A stretch of DNA of 24,965 nt from Clostridiales bacterium (GTDB lineage Bacteria > Bacillota > Clostridia > Lachnospirales > Anaerotignaceae): positions 1-24,965 of the forward strand of contig JAHZAW010000035.1 in NCBI GenBank assembly GCA_019423725.1, written 5' to 3'. Every line of letters begins with the position of its first letter. Positions within the stretch are counted from its first letter, which is position 1. The position numbers and the translations under genes were made by a program. The notes under the pieces are model-generated. The model searched no databases. It was not told the origin of the DNA and was given only the letters and a program-made list of their open reading frames with translations. Of this stretch, positions 15,201-22,674 are shown piece after piece.

Positions 15201-15211
15201 TATGCTATCAT
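15183..15211 (+). promoter_or_regulatory. Predicted sigma-A promoter of the marR-adh-aldh operon
   Basis: A perfect TTGACA (15183-15188), a 17-base spacer, and TATCAT (15206-15211), with an extended -10 TGC. Strong by sequence, and overlapped by the palindrome above. The start would be near 15218, about 19 bases before the marR ATG. Confidence 0.75.
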
Positions 15212-15236
15212 TTTGAAGATTTATAAGGAGGCTGAA

Positions 15237-15692
15237 ATGCTGGACAGATTTGAATTATTCATCACATCGGTTGCGAGGATATATAAGAGCATCCAGAAAA
15301 TAAAAAGCAGGGAAATGACGGAACTGGGGCTTAAGGGGCCGCAGGTGATGTGTCTGCTTAATCTTAGGCGTTTTGGTGAGCTGACATCGGCGGAGCTGAC
15401 TAATCTTTGTATGGAGGATAAGGCGGCGGTATCCAGGACGGTTTCAAAGCTGGAGGCCGGTGGACTGGTATATTTTGAGGACAATGGAGAAAAAAGAAGA
15501 TACCGTTCAAAAATAAAGCTTACGCCAAAGGGAGAAGAATTGTCCGATAAGATGGTAAAGCTCATAGAATCCGCCGTAGAAAAGGGCGGAGAAGGACTTA
15601 CTGAGGAAGAAAGGGAGATATTTTACAGATCCCTTGGGATAATAGCGGATAATCTGCAAAAAATATGTGAGAACAAAGGAGAAACAAAATGA
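15237..15692 (+). CDS. MarR family regulator of the alcohol/aldehyde dehydrogenase operon
   Basis: A 151-residue winged-helix repressor-type protein. The DNA-binding core at about residues 40-100 includes GELTSAELTNLCMEDKAAVS (helix-turn-helix), followed by RTVSKLEAGGLVYFED and the wing GEKRRYRSKIKLTPKGEEL. I use ATG 15237, with GGAGG (15227-15231) just upstream; the frame is open from 15180 but that ATG lies upstream of the predicted transcription start. Its stop overlaps the start of the iron alcohol dehydrogenase by four bases (ATGA). The promoter palindrome suggests autorepression and control of both dehydrogenases, probably in response to an alcohol, aldehyde or related metabolite. The effector is unknown. 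Confidence 0.9.
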   Translation: MLDRFELFITSVARIYKSIQKIKSREMTELGLKGPQVMCLLNLRRFGELTSAELTNLCMEDKAAVSRTVSKLEAGGLVYFEDNGEKRRYRSKIKLTPKGEELSDKMVKLIESAVEKGGEGLTEEEREIFYRSLGIIADNLQKICENKGETK

Positions 15693-16891
15693 ACATAGTA
15701 AAGAAGGCATACTGCCGTACTTATCAGACTGTATTTAAACTTGCCCTTCCTGTGCTCCCCTACAGGAAGCCGGAAATATTAGACGGTATAAACGCAGTTG
15801 CAGTGCTGTTTAAGAAAAAGGGCATAAAAAGGGTGCTTATGGTAACGGATAAGAGCATCAGGGGATTTGGAATAACATCGCCTCTGGAGGATAAACTTAA
15901 GAGTGAGGGCATCAGATGTTATGTATTTGATAAGACTGTAGCCAACCCCACCACGGATAATGTGGAGGAAGCCAGACTTTTATATCTCAAGGGCAACTGC
16001 CAGGCCATAATAGGCTTTGGAGGCGGTTCATCCATGGACTGTGCCAAGGCTGTGGGAGCAAGGATAGCCAAACCCAGACAGAGCCTTGCCCAGATGAAGG
16101 GAATACTTAAAATACATAAGAAACTGCCCCTGCTCATAGCCATACCCACCACAGCGGGTACAGGCAGTGAGACGACCCTTGCGGCGGTAATAACAGACAG
16201 CAGGACAAGACATAAATATCCCATAAATGACTTTCCCCTCATACCCAGGTATGCTGTTCTTGACCCTGAGGTAACAAGGACCCTTCCCAGAAGCGTTACA
16301 GCCACAACGGGAATGGATGCCCTTACCCATGCCGTAGAGGCATACATCGGAAGGTCTACCACAAAGGACACGAGAGCAGACGCCATAGAGGCAGTAAAGC
16401 TTATATTTGACAATATATTTGATGCATGCGATGATGGAGACAACATGCTTGCCAGAAAGAATATGCTCACAGCGGCATATTTAGCAGGAAGTGCCTTTAC
16501 AAAATCCTATGTGGGATATGTGCATGCCGTAGCCCATTCCCTGGGAGGAAGGTATAATGTGCCCCATGGCCTTGCCAATGCGGTGCTCCTTCCCCATGTG
16601 CTGGAAAGCTATGGTGAGAGCGCATATAAGAAGCTGCATGAACTGGCCGTTGCCATAGGCATATCCACCCTTCAGGAAAGCGACAAGGCAGGGGCTGAAA
16701 AATTCATCGCTGCCATCAAAGACATGAAGACAAGACTTGATATACCTGATACAATAAAGGAGATAAGGAGAAAGGACGTACCCAGACTTGCCCGCTATGC
16801 TGACAAGGAAGGAAACCCTCTTTATCCCGTACCCAAACTCATGGATGCGAAAGAACTTGAAAGATTCTATTATGAAGTTATGGAGAGATGA
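15689..16891 (+). CDS. Iron-containing alcohol dehydrogenase
   Basis: A cytoplasmic NAD(P)-dependent group III alcohol dehydrogenase of 400 residues, the usual length. The nucleotide-binding block IIGFGGGSSMDCAKAV is at about 107-122, and PTTAGTGSE follows at 153-161. The metal ligands by family alignment are Asp210, His214 (TGMDALTHAVEAY), His279 (GYVHAVAHSLGG) and His293 (NVPHGLANAVLLPHV), all present. It should interconvert an alcohol and its aldehyde. ATGA overlaps join it to marR upstream and the aldehyde dehydrogenase downstream, so an alcohol-to-aldehyde-to-acid route (or its reverse) on one substrate is likely. The substrate cannot be read from sequence. Confidence 0.93.
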   Translation: MNIVKKAYCRTYQTVFKLALPVLPYRKPEILDGINAVAVLFKKKGIKRVLMVTDKSIRGFGITSPLEDKLKSEGIRCYVFDKTVANPTTDNVEEARLLYLKGNCQAIIGFGGGSSMDCAKAVGARIAKPRQSLAQMKGILKIHKKLPLLIAIPTTAGTGSETTLAAVITDSRTRHKYPINDFPLIPRYAVLDPEVTRTLPRSVTATTGMDALTHAVEAYIGRSTTKDTRADAIEAVKLIFDNIFDACDDGDNMLARKNMLTAAYLAGSAFTKSYVGYVHAVAHSLGGRYNVPHGLANAVLLPHVLESYGESAYKKLHELAVAIGISTLQESDKAGAEKFIAAIKDMKTRLDIPDTIKEIRRKDVPRLARYADKEGNPLYPVPKLMDAKELERFYYEVMER

Positions 16892-18273
16892 AAATGAGAC
16901 AGGAAGAGATAGAAGATATCATCAGGAAACAAAAGGAGTTTTTTGAGACAGGCAAGACGCTCAATGTAAATTTCAGGATAAATTCCCTCAGACATCTTAA
17001 GCATACAGTATTAAAATATGAAAAGGAAATAAATGAAGCCCTCAAGGAGGACCTTGGAAAAAGCGCCTTTGAGAGCTACATGTGCGAGACAGGGATGGTA
17101 CTGAGCGAGCTGACATATATGATAAAGCATACGGCATTTTTTGCCGGTGAGAAGGATGTGCTCACACCCCTTTCACAGTTTGCGGCAAGGAGCTTTGTAA
17201 AGCCTTCACCCTATGGAGTCACACTCATTATGAGCCCCTGGAACTATCCTTTTATGCTCACCCTGGACCCCCTTGCGGACGCTTTAGCCGCTGGAAACAC
17301 GGCTGTTGTAAAGCCCAGCGCCTACTCACCCAGGACCAGTGAGATAATTGCCAAAATAATCGGAGAATGTTTTGACCCGGCCTATGTGGCTGTGGTAACG
17401 GGCGGAAGAAAGGAAAACAGCTGCCTTTTAGGCGGAGAGTTTGACTATATATTCTTTACGGGAAGCCAGGCCGTTGGCAGGGAAGTATTGAGAAATGCGG
17501 CTGAAAGGCTCGTACCTGTGACTCTGGAGCTTGGCGGAAAGAGCCCCTGCATAGTTGATTCCACGGCAAAACTTAAGCTTGCGGCCAAGAGGATAGTTTT
17601 TGGAAAATTCCTCAACTGCGGCCAGACCTGTGTTGCTCCTGACTATATCTACTGCGATGAGAAGATAAAGGATAAACTCATCGAGGAGATAAAACTGCAG
17701 ATAAAGAAACAGTTCGGAGAAAAACCTCTTTTAAATGAGGATTATGGAAAGATAATAAATGAGAAACATTTCAACCGTCTCCTTGGCCTTATCAACAGGG
17801 ATAAGGTAGTATATGGCGGAGACAGTGAGAGAGACAGGCTCAGGATAGAGCCCACGGTCATGGATAATGTGAGCTGGGATGACGCTGTCATGGGAGAGGA
17901 GATATTCGGACCCCTTATGCCCATCCTTACATTTAAAAATCTCAATGACGCAGTAAAGAAGATAAATTCAAGACCCCATCCCCTGGCCCTTTATATGTTC
18001 TCAGAGGATAGGAAAAACATCAGATTCGTTATGAGCAGGTGCCAGTTTGGCGGAGGCTGCATAAATGATACCATAATCCATCTTGCCACCAGCCGTATGG
18101 GCTTTGGCGGTGTGGGAGCGAGCGGCATGGGCGCATACCACGGAAAAGTCGGATTTGATACATTCTCCCACAAGAAGAGCATCGTAGACAAAAAGACTTG
18201 GCTCGACCTTCCCATGAGGTATCAGCCTTACAAGCAGATAAACGATATGCTCATAAAGATGTTTTTAAGGTGA
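16888..18273 (+). CDS. Aldehyde dehydrogenase (class 3-like)
   Basis: A 461-residue NAD(P)-dependent aldehyde dehydrogenase. Key residues are present: Asn119 in MSPWNYPF, Glu214 in TLELGGKSPCIV, the FFTGS cofactor block at 189-193, and the catalytic Cys248 in FLNCGQTCVAPDY. The EEIFGPLMPI and GASGMGAYHGKVGFDTFSH blocks follow. Its length and PWNYPF-GQTCVAPDY pattern fit the ALDH3/YwdH/fatty aldehyde group, not the longer acylating enzymes. It should oxidise an aldehyde to the acid and would remove the toxic product of the neighbouring alcohol dehydrogenase. The start at 16888 overlaps the adh stop by ATGA; a second ATG is two codons on. No clear terminator with a T run follows. A C-terminal hydrophobic anchor is not evident. 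Confidence 0.93.
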   Translation: MKMRQEEIEDIIRKQKEFFETGKTLNVNFRINSLRHLKHTVLKYEKEINEALKEDLGKSAFESYMCETGMVLSELTYMIKHTAFFAGEKDVLTPLSQFAARSFVKPSPYGVTLIMSPWNYPFMLTLDPLADALAAGNTAVVKPSAYSPRTSEIIAKIIGECFDPAYVAVVTGGRKENSCLLGGEFDYIFFTGSQAVGREVLRNAAERLVPVTLELGGKSPCIVDSTAKLKLAAKRIVFGKFLNCGQTCVAPDYIYCDEKIKDKLIEEIKLQIKKQFGEKPLLNEDYGKIINEKHFNRLLGLINRDKVVYGGDSERDRLRIEPTVMDNVSWDDAVMGEEIFGPLMPILTFKNLNDAVKKINSRPHPLALYMFSEDRKNIRFVMSRCQFGGGCINDTIIHLATSRMGFGGVGASGMGAYHGKVGFDTFSHKKSIVDKKTWLDLPMRYQPYKQINDMLIKMFLR

Positions 18274-18542
18274 TATTTGGGAGCATTTATCCAAACAGAT
18301 AAACATAAAAACCATAAATATGATGGCCATGAGCGGCCATGGATAATGATTCAAAGGGACCTGGCCTATGTGGTATGGGTCCCTTTGGGTATGTGGAAAA
18401 TGGCGGAGAAAGGCGGAGTATGGCAGAGAAAGTCGGCAGGCAGGCGTTTAGCTGCATTTACCAGGCGATGGAGCTTTTGAAGGCTTTTGAAAAATGTAAT
18501 ACAACTGAGGCCGCTAGAAATGACTAGATAGGAGGAAATACC
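18274..18542. other. 269-base intergenic region with three stem-loops
   Basis: It contains TTTATC/GATAAA (18289-18306), ATGGCC/GGCCAT (18323-18340) and CAAAGGGACC/GGTCCCTTTG (18352-18387). None has a following T run. A doubtful short ORF occupies the second half. I recognise no known RNA family, and no good sigma-A promoter was found. Confidence 0.5.
18420..18527 (+). CDS. Hypothetical small ORF (35 aa), doubtful
   Basis: An ATG at 18420 opens a 35-residue frame (MAEKVGRQAFSCIYQAMELL, then a short acidic/basic tail) ending at TAG 18525-18527, just before the ribosome binding site of the flavodoxin-like gene. The frame is open upstream to 18339. The nearest purine-rich element (GGCGGAG 18411-18417) is too close to the ATG for a good ribosome binding site. 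The close fit of its stop to the next gene is the only support. It may be spurious or a gene remnant. Confidence 0.2.
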   Translation: MAEKVGRQAFSCIYQAMELLKAFEKCNTTEAARND

Positions 18543-19073
18543 ATGAAAAATGTACTTATCATATCCAGCAGCCCAAGGAAAAAGGGCAATTCACAGCTTT
18601 TATGCGAAAAATTCCAGGAGGGAGCCGAAAAGGCCGGAAATAAAGTAAAGCTCGTCCGTCTTATGGAAAAGAACATAGGCTTCTGTCATGCCTGTGACGC
18701 CTGCATGAAAACGGGAAAATGTGTTTTAAAGGACGATATGCATGAACTTCTTGAGGATTTCCAGAAAGCTGATGTCATAGTCCTTGCCACACCCGTATAT
18801 TTTTACGGCATCAGCGCCCAGATGAAAACATTCATAGACCGTACATATCCCATATGGCAGCATTTAGGAGCCAAGGAAGTATATTATATCGTATCCGCCG
18901 GACTGGGAAGGGATATAATCGAAAGATCCCTGGGAGACCTGGACGGTTTTGTGGAACATTTGGAAAAGTATGAGATAAAGGGCAGGATATATGCCGAAAA
19001 CGTTATGGAAGCCGGCCTTGTAAAGGATACTGACCTTATGGACAAGGCATATCAGATGGGCCTTGAGGTTTGA
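18543..19073 (+). CDS. Flavodoxin-fold NAD(P)H reductase / iron-sulfur flavoprotein-like
   Basis: A 176-residue FMN-binding protein of the NADPH-dependent FMN reductase family. The FMN phosphate loop SSSPRKKGNS lies at residues 8-17, and the second flavin-binding segment ATPVYFYGISAQMKTFIDR is in the middle. Cys48, Cys51, Cys54 and Cys60 form a compact CX2CX2CX5C motif. This matches the cluster-binding motif of archaeal-type iron-sulfur flavoproteins, so a [4Fe-4S] cluster is possible. Many family members reduce quinones, nitro compounds or iron. AGGAGGA precedes the ATG closely. It stands alone between the aldehyde dehydrogenase operon and a bidirectional terminator. The exact substrate is unknown. 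Confidence 0.87.
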   Translation: MKNVLIISSSPRKKGNSQLLCEKFQEGAEKAGNKVKLVRLMEKNIGFCHACDACMKTGKCVLKDDMHELLEDFQKADVIVLATPVYFYGISAQMKTFIDRTYPIWQHLGAKEVYYIVSAGLGRDIIERSLGDLDGFVEHLEKYEIKGRIYAENVMEAGLVKDTDLMDKAYQMGLEV

Positions 19074-19101
19074 TGGAATATAAAACAGAAAAGGAAAAAT
19101 A

Positions 19102-19127
19102 AAAGCACGCCTTTGGCGTGCTTTTTT
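19102..19127. terminator. Bidirectional terminator between convergent genes
   Basis: A 10-bp stem (AAAGCACGCC 19102-19111 with GGCGTGCTTT 19115-19124) with a 3-base loop, followed by a T run on the plus strand and, in mirror image, by TATTTTTCC on the minus strand. It ends both the flavoprotein gene and the convergent MATE gene, whose stop codon is at 19128-19126. Confidence 0.92.
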
Positions 19128-20454
19128 ATACCAGTTTTTTCTTCCATTTTTCCTTTTTGCAGTACAGCCAGCCCACGGGTACTGAAGATAAGGGGGCTAT
19201 CATACAGGCGATATATACTCCGACTATGCTGCCCATTATCCTCTCCAGGGCAAAGGCCAGAACGAGCCTTACAACTATACAGTTCAAAAAGGAGTTTGCC
19301 ATGACGAATACCGTATCTCCACAGGCCGTGGCCAGTACGTTATAGGATAAAAATCCCGCATAGAACAGCTGGGCGATTATTTCTATCCTTATGTTGAGCA
19401 CCGCATATTCCCCGATGACCGCGTCTTTATTGAAAAATGAGACTATAAATGGAGCTGTCAGCTCAACTATGGCTATTATTATAAAGGCCATGATGACAGT
19501 GGTCTTAAGACAGGAGTTCAAAACTTCCTTTGCCCTGTCGAATTTTCCGGCTCCGATGTTCTGGGCTGCCATGGTGGCTGCGGCACTGGTCATGGCCGTT
19601 ATGAACAGCTGGCAGAAATCCTTTATTTTATTGGATATGCCGTTTCCTGCCGATACGTCCACTCCATACAGATTTATGAGAAATGCCACCGCAAGCCATG
19701 ATACACTGGCTATGGTCCACTGCAGGGCAATGGGAAATCCCAGGCGGAGTATTTTTTTGAGTTTATCCCATTTTATGCCCAGATGCTTTATGTAAAAACC
19801 GTAATCCTTTCCCCTGGCCGATGTGTATATAAGGGCTGCCGTGAAGGATACGCCCTGGGCTATGACCGTTCCGAGGGCTGCTCCAGCCACATCCATCTCC
19901 ATTACAGCTACGAATACATAGTCAAGTACGATGTTTACCGCCGTGGACAGCATGATTATGCGCATGGGTATTTTTGAGTTGCCCGCTGCCCTGAGTATGG
20001 CGCTCAATGCGTTATATCCAAATATGAATAACATGCCGCAGGAGCATATTTGTACATAGGATACGGCCTCATCCAGTGCCGGAGCATTCAAAAATACTAG
20101 CAGTGCCCTGGCTGTGCCATGGAATATGAATCCAAATATGACGCTCATTATAAGTGAAGATACAAAAAGCGTGCCTACGGAGTTTTTCCTGTCCTCATCC
20201 ATGCCTGACCCAAAATACTGGCTTATGAGCACGTTTCCGCCCACCGTAAGGCCTATGGCTATCTGGGTTATGAGGTTCATTATAAGGCTGCCGTTGGATA
20301 TGGCCGATATGCCGTTTCCGCCTATATACCTTCCCGCTATCCATATATCCACTATGCTGTATACCGCCTGAAGTATGCTTGTCACTATCATGGGAGCCGC
20401 GTATTTTATTAGGGTCCTGAATACACTGCCCTCAGTTAGATTTTCCGTTGTCAT
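19126..20454 (-). CDS. MATE family efflux transporter (second copy)
   Basis: A 442-residue inner-membrane antiporter, distinct in sequence from the MATE protein encoded at 5555-6886. The N-terminus LTEGSVFRTLIKYAAPMIV leads into LQAVYSIVDIWIAGRYIGGN, the MATE helix 1-2 block. A second half with the same pattern starts near residue 235 (RLGFPIALQWTIASVSWLAV). A possible ribosome binding site is AAGGGG, about ten bases before ATG 20454. It has its own promoter and is divergent from the gntR-ABC operon, so it may be co-regulated with it, though it has no regulator of its own beside it. Substrate unknown (drugs, dyes, metabolites). Confidence 0.92.
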   Translation of the reverse strand: MTTENLTEGSVFRTLIKYAAPMIVTSILQAVYSIVDIWIAGRYIGGNGISAISNGSLIMNLITQIAIGLTVGGNVLISQYFGSGMDEDRKNSVGTLFVSSLIMSVIFGFIFHGTARALLVFLNAPALDEAVSYVQICSCGMLFIFGYNALSAILRAAGNSKIPMRIIMLSTAVNIVLDYVFVAVMEMDVAGAALGTVIAQGVSFTAALIYTSARGKDYGFYIKHLGIKWDKLKKILRLGFPIALQWTIASVSWLAVAFLINLYGVDVSAGNGISNKIKDFCQLFITAMTSAAATMAAQNIGAGKFDRAKEVLNSCLKTTVIMAFIIIAIVELTAPFIVSFFNKDAVIGEYAVLNIRIEIIAQLFYAGFLSYNVLATACGDTVFVMANSFLNCIVVRLVLAFALERIMGSIVGVYIACMIAPLSSVPVGWLYCKKEKWKKKLV

Positions 20455-20495
20455 TTATTTCATCCCCTTAACTCTGCCTGTCTGCCTTTATTAAA

Positions 20496-20525
20496 ATTAG
20501 ACCCCCTTAAATATATTTTTGTCAA
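20496..20525 (-). promoter_or_regulatory. Predicted promoter of the second MATE gene
   Basis: On the minus strand: a perfect TTGACA (20525-20520), an 18-base spacer, and TCTAAT (20501-20496). It faces away from the gntR promoter, whose -35 element begins 18 bases further on. Confidence 0.65.
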
Positions 20526-20543
20526 GGATTTTTTATAAACCTA

Positions 20544-20572
20544 TTGACATAACTGCATATACTGTGTATATT
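20544..20572 (+). promoter_or_regulatory. Predicted sigma-A promoter of the gntR-ABC operon
   Basis: A perfect TTGACA (20544-20549), a 17-base spacer, and TATATT (20567-20572). The -10 element lies inside a long palindrome. Confidence 0.75.
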
Positions 20573-20591
20573 ATATATATACAGTATATGC
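20555..20591. promoter_or_regulatory. Probable GntR (YtrA-type) operator
   Basis: A 37-base near-perfect palindrome centred at 20573. The arms GCATATACTGT (20555-20565) and ACAGTATATGC (20581-20591) are exact inverses, and the inner TATAT (20567-20571) pairs with ATATA (20575-20579). The site covers the -10 element and start region, so binding by the GntR protein encoded 12 bases downstream would repress its own operon. Confidence 0.8.
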
Positions 20592-20602
20592 GAGGTGGTT
20601 AC

Positions 20603-20983
20603 ATGAATATAGTTATCAGCAATAAGGACGACAGACCCATATACGAACAGATAGTCTCGCAGTTTAAGGAAATGATAATATCGGGAAAACTTAAAAGCGG
20701 AGAGGCGCTTCCCTCCATCAGGGCTCTGGCAAAGGACCTCAGGATATCGGTCATTACAACTAAAAGAGCCTATGAGGAACTGGAAAGGGACGGATTCATC
20801 GAGACCGTGGCCGGCAAGGGCTCCTTCGTGGCCGAACAGGATACCGAGGCCATAAGAGAAGAAAAGCTGAAAGCCATTGAAGAACAGATGAGAAGTATAA
20901 TCCAGGAGGGCAGGCTCTGCGGCATCGATATCCATACGCTGACGGAAATGTTCGCTCTTATATGCGGGGAGGAATCGGAATGA
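20603..20983 (+). CDS. GntR family regulator, YtrA subfamily
   Basis: A 126-residue short GntR regulator. The N-terminal winged helix-turn-helix begins with the hallmark RPIYEQIVSQFKEMI and SGEALPSIRALAKDLRIS, followed by TKRAYEELERDGFIETVAG and KGSFV. Only a short helical C-terminus of about 45 residues follows, which is the YtrA layout and lacks a ligand-binding domain. YtrA-type regulators typically repress a linked ABC transporter and respond to cell-wall-active compounds. The true start is ATG 20603 with GAGGTGG just before it; the frame is open to 20519 but that lies upstream of the promoter. Its stop overlaps the ATPase start by four bases (ATGA). Confidence 0.92.
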   Translation: MNIVISNKDDRPIYEQIVSQFKEMIISGKLKSGEALPSIRALAKDLRISVITTKRAYEELERDGFIETVAGKGSFVAEQDTEAIREEKLKAIEEQMRSIIQEGRLCGIDIHTLTEMFALICGEESE

Positions 20984-21828
20984 ATATATTAGAGATAGAA
21001 AAACTTTGTAAAAATTATAAAAATTTCACCCTTGATAATGTTTCATTTACTCTGCCTGAGGGCGCTATAATGGGCCTCATAGGTGAAAATGGCGCCGGTA
21101 AATCCACCATCATAAATCTTATCACCGGTGCGGTGCAGAAAAACGGAGGAAATATAAAAATATTCGGTAAGCCCCAGGAAAATCTCACCGATGAGGATCA
21201 CGCCTGTATAGGCACTGTACTTTCCGGCTGCGGCTTCCCGGAGGAAATGACCGTTGGTATGGCTGAAAGGGTAATGAGGGGAATGTATAAAAACTGGGAC
21301 AGCAGTGCTTTTCTTAAATATGCCGCTGATTTTCAACTCCCCTTAAAGAAAAAAATAAGAACTCTCTCCACCGGTATGAAAATGAGGCTTGAAATAGCCG
21401 CAGCCCTTTCCCATAACGCAAGGCTGCTTATACTTGACGAGGTCACAAACGGTCTGGACCCCGCCGCCAGGATGGATGTGCTGGATATGCTCCTGGACTT
21501 CATACAGGACGAGAGAAGATCGGTAATCATTTCGTCCCATATCGTTGGAGACCTGGAAAAAATATGCGACTATATAACGTTCATACACCAGGGTAAAATA
21601 GTATTTTCTGAAAATAAGGACGATCTGCTGGAGGAATACGCCATAATAAATATCGATGACGCCCAGCTCAGGGAACTGGATGAAACAGCCGTGATCGCCG
21701 TTAATAAAACTTCCTGTACACAGACGGCCCTTGTTTTGAAAAATAAGATACCTGGCACATTTGAATGTGAAAAAGCAGGCATCGAGGATATAATGGTCTA
21801 CTATATCAAAAGGAGTGATAAGGCATGA
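20980..21828 (+). CDS. ABC transporter ATP-binding protein
   Basis: A 282-residue cytoplasmic ATPase of an ABC-2-type exporter. Walker A GENGAGKST is at residues 35-43. The signature is LSTGMKMRL, a degenerate form common in the BcrA/YtrB group. Walker B is LLILDEVTNGLDP, and the switch histidine is in ISSHIVGDLEKI. I see no usual Q-loop glutamine at the expected place (ACIGTVLSGCGFPEE), so coupling may differ. A C-terminal extension of about 70 residues follows the nucleotide-binding core. The start at 20980, preceded by GGGGAGG, overlaps gntR; an earlier in-frame start at 20962 is less likely. The end overlaps the permease start by ATGA. Confidence 0.93.
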   Translation: MNILEIEKLCKNYKNFTLDNVSFTLPEGAIMGLIGENGAGKSTIINLITGAVQKNGGNIKIFGKPQENLTDEDHACIGTVLSGCGFPEEMTVGMAERVMRGMYKNWDSSAFLKYAADFQLPLKKKIRTLSTGMKMRLEIAAALSHNARLLILDEVTNGLDPAARMDVLDMLLDFIQDERRSVIISSHIVGDLEKICDYITFIHQGKIVFSENKDDLLEEYAIINIDDAQLRELDETAVIAVNKTSCTQTALVLKNKIPGTFECEKAGIEDIMVYYIKRSDKA

Positions 21829-22466
21829 AAGGTCTTAAAGGCGTACTTATTAAGGATATTGGATTGGTAAAAAATCAGCTTTTGATAGTGCTGTTCATAA
21901 TAATCATATATGCCATTGCCTTCGGATTCAGCGATAACGTGGAAGCTGTGGCCGCATTCGCTGGAAGCTACAGCGTTATTATAATGTCCATGCTCCCTGT
22001 AACACTGCTGAGCTTTGACGAAAAAAATAAATGGGGCAGATATTCCGCCGCCATGCCCGTTTCCAGAAAGGCCAATGTGGCAAGCAAATATATAATAATG
22101 CTTGGCATGAGCTTGATAAACGCTGTCGTTATGGGCATAGTTTATTATGTGACCGGCATAGATGATATGATAGTATTTATCATCTTCCTCCTTGGTGCAT
22201 CCCTCTTCGTTGGCTCCATCGTTACGGTGCTGGCCTATAAATTCGGCTCCAATTACGCCAGATTCATCTTTATGGGCATATTTGTAGTGGTATTTATATT
22301 ATTTGCCACGGCAGCCAGAGGCTTGGGGGACTTTTTAGGAAAACTGTTCACATTAGATGCCGGAAATTTCATATATGCAGCCATCGTGTTCCTGGCCTTT
22401 TCCATATTGGTGAGCATATCATCAATGATGGCTTCCATGCACATTTATGAAAATAAGGATTTTTGA
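21825..22466 (+). CDS. ABC-2 type transporter permease
   Basis: A 213-residue integral membrane protein with about six hydrophobic segments (near residues 19-38, 43-65, 88-110, 114-136, 146-163 and 180-205). The cytoplasmic segment DEKNKWGRYSAAMPVSRK between the second and third segments is characteristic of short ABC-2 permeases paired with GntR-linked ATPases. With the ATPase it should form an exporter, likely a homodimeric permease since only one permease gene is present. The ATGA overlap with the ATPase ensures coupled synthesis. The YtrA-type context suggests a response to cell-envelope stress or antimicrobial compounds; the substrate is not known. A terminator follows 11 bases after the stop. 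Confidence 0.88.
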   Translation: MKGLKGVLIKDIGLVKNQLLIVLFIIIIYAIAFGFSDNVEAVAAFAGSYSVIIMSMLPVTLLSFDEKNKWGRYSAAMPVSRKANVASKYIIMLGMSLINAVVMGIVYYVTGIDDMIVFIIFLLGASLFVGSIVTVLAYKFGSNYARFIFMGIFVVVFILFATAARGLGDFLGKLFTLDAGNFIYAAIVFLAFSILVSISSMMASMHIYENKDF

Positions 22467-22477
22467 TAAATTTTATG

Positions 22478-22502
22478 GGACGCCTTTATGGCGTCCTTTT
22501 TT
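22478..22502 (+). terminator. Rho-independent terminator of the gntR-ABC operon
   Basis: A perfect 7-bp GC-rich stem (GGACGCC 22478-22484 with GGCGTCC 22490-22496), a 5-base loop, and T 22497-22502. Confidence 0.9.
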
Positions 22503-22503
22503 A

Positions 22504-22532
22504 TTGATAAATATTTTTTGCTTTGGTATAAT
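22504..22532 (+). promoter_or_regulatory. Strong predicted promoter upstream of the leader ORF
   Basis: TTGATA (22504-22509), a 17-base spacer, and a perfect TATAAT (22527-22532) with a TGG extended -10 element. Transcription would start near 22539, about 185 bases before the surface protein ATG. Confidence 0.75.
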
Positions 22533-22566
22533 TTATTCAGATGGTCAAAAAGGAGCTGGCTTTTAC

Positions 22567-22674
22567 ATGACAGAAATACTCAGTTTGAAAAATATAAGCA
22601 TTGACAGACGGGCTCTGTCTTATTTTGCTGTAAAAATAAATACAAAAATATTAGAACAGACGTTTTTTGCCTGA
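22567..22674 (+). CDS. Possible 35-residue leader peptide
   Basis: ATG 22567 opens MTEILSLKNISIDRRALSYF followed by 15 more residues, ending at TGA 22672-22674. AAAAAGGAG (22546-22554) is a plausible ribosome binding site, though the 12-base spacing is long. The ORF lies directly downstream of a strong promoter, and its stop codon falls in the loop of a terminator-like hairpin (22655-22693). No run of one amino acid is present, so it is not a classical amino acid attenuator peptide. It could be a small protein in its own right, or non-coding. Confidence 0.35.
   Translation: MTEILSLKNISIDRRALSYFAVKINTKILEQTFFA

Noticed and set aside
18277..18480. 67-codon open frame after the aldehyde dehydrogenase gene
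   Set aside because: It has no ribosome binding site, runs through the hairpins, and has an implausible composition.
19113..20371. Plus-strand open frames opposite the second MATE gene
   Set aside because: Antisense shadows of a clear membrane transporter gene.
20519..20602. Upstream in-frame extension of the GntR protein
   Set aside because: It would begin upstream of the predicted promoter and run through the operator. The ATG at 20603 has a good ribosome binding site and matches the family start.
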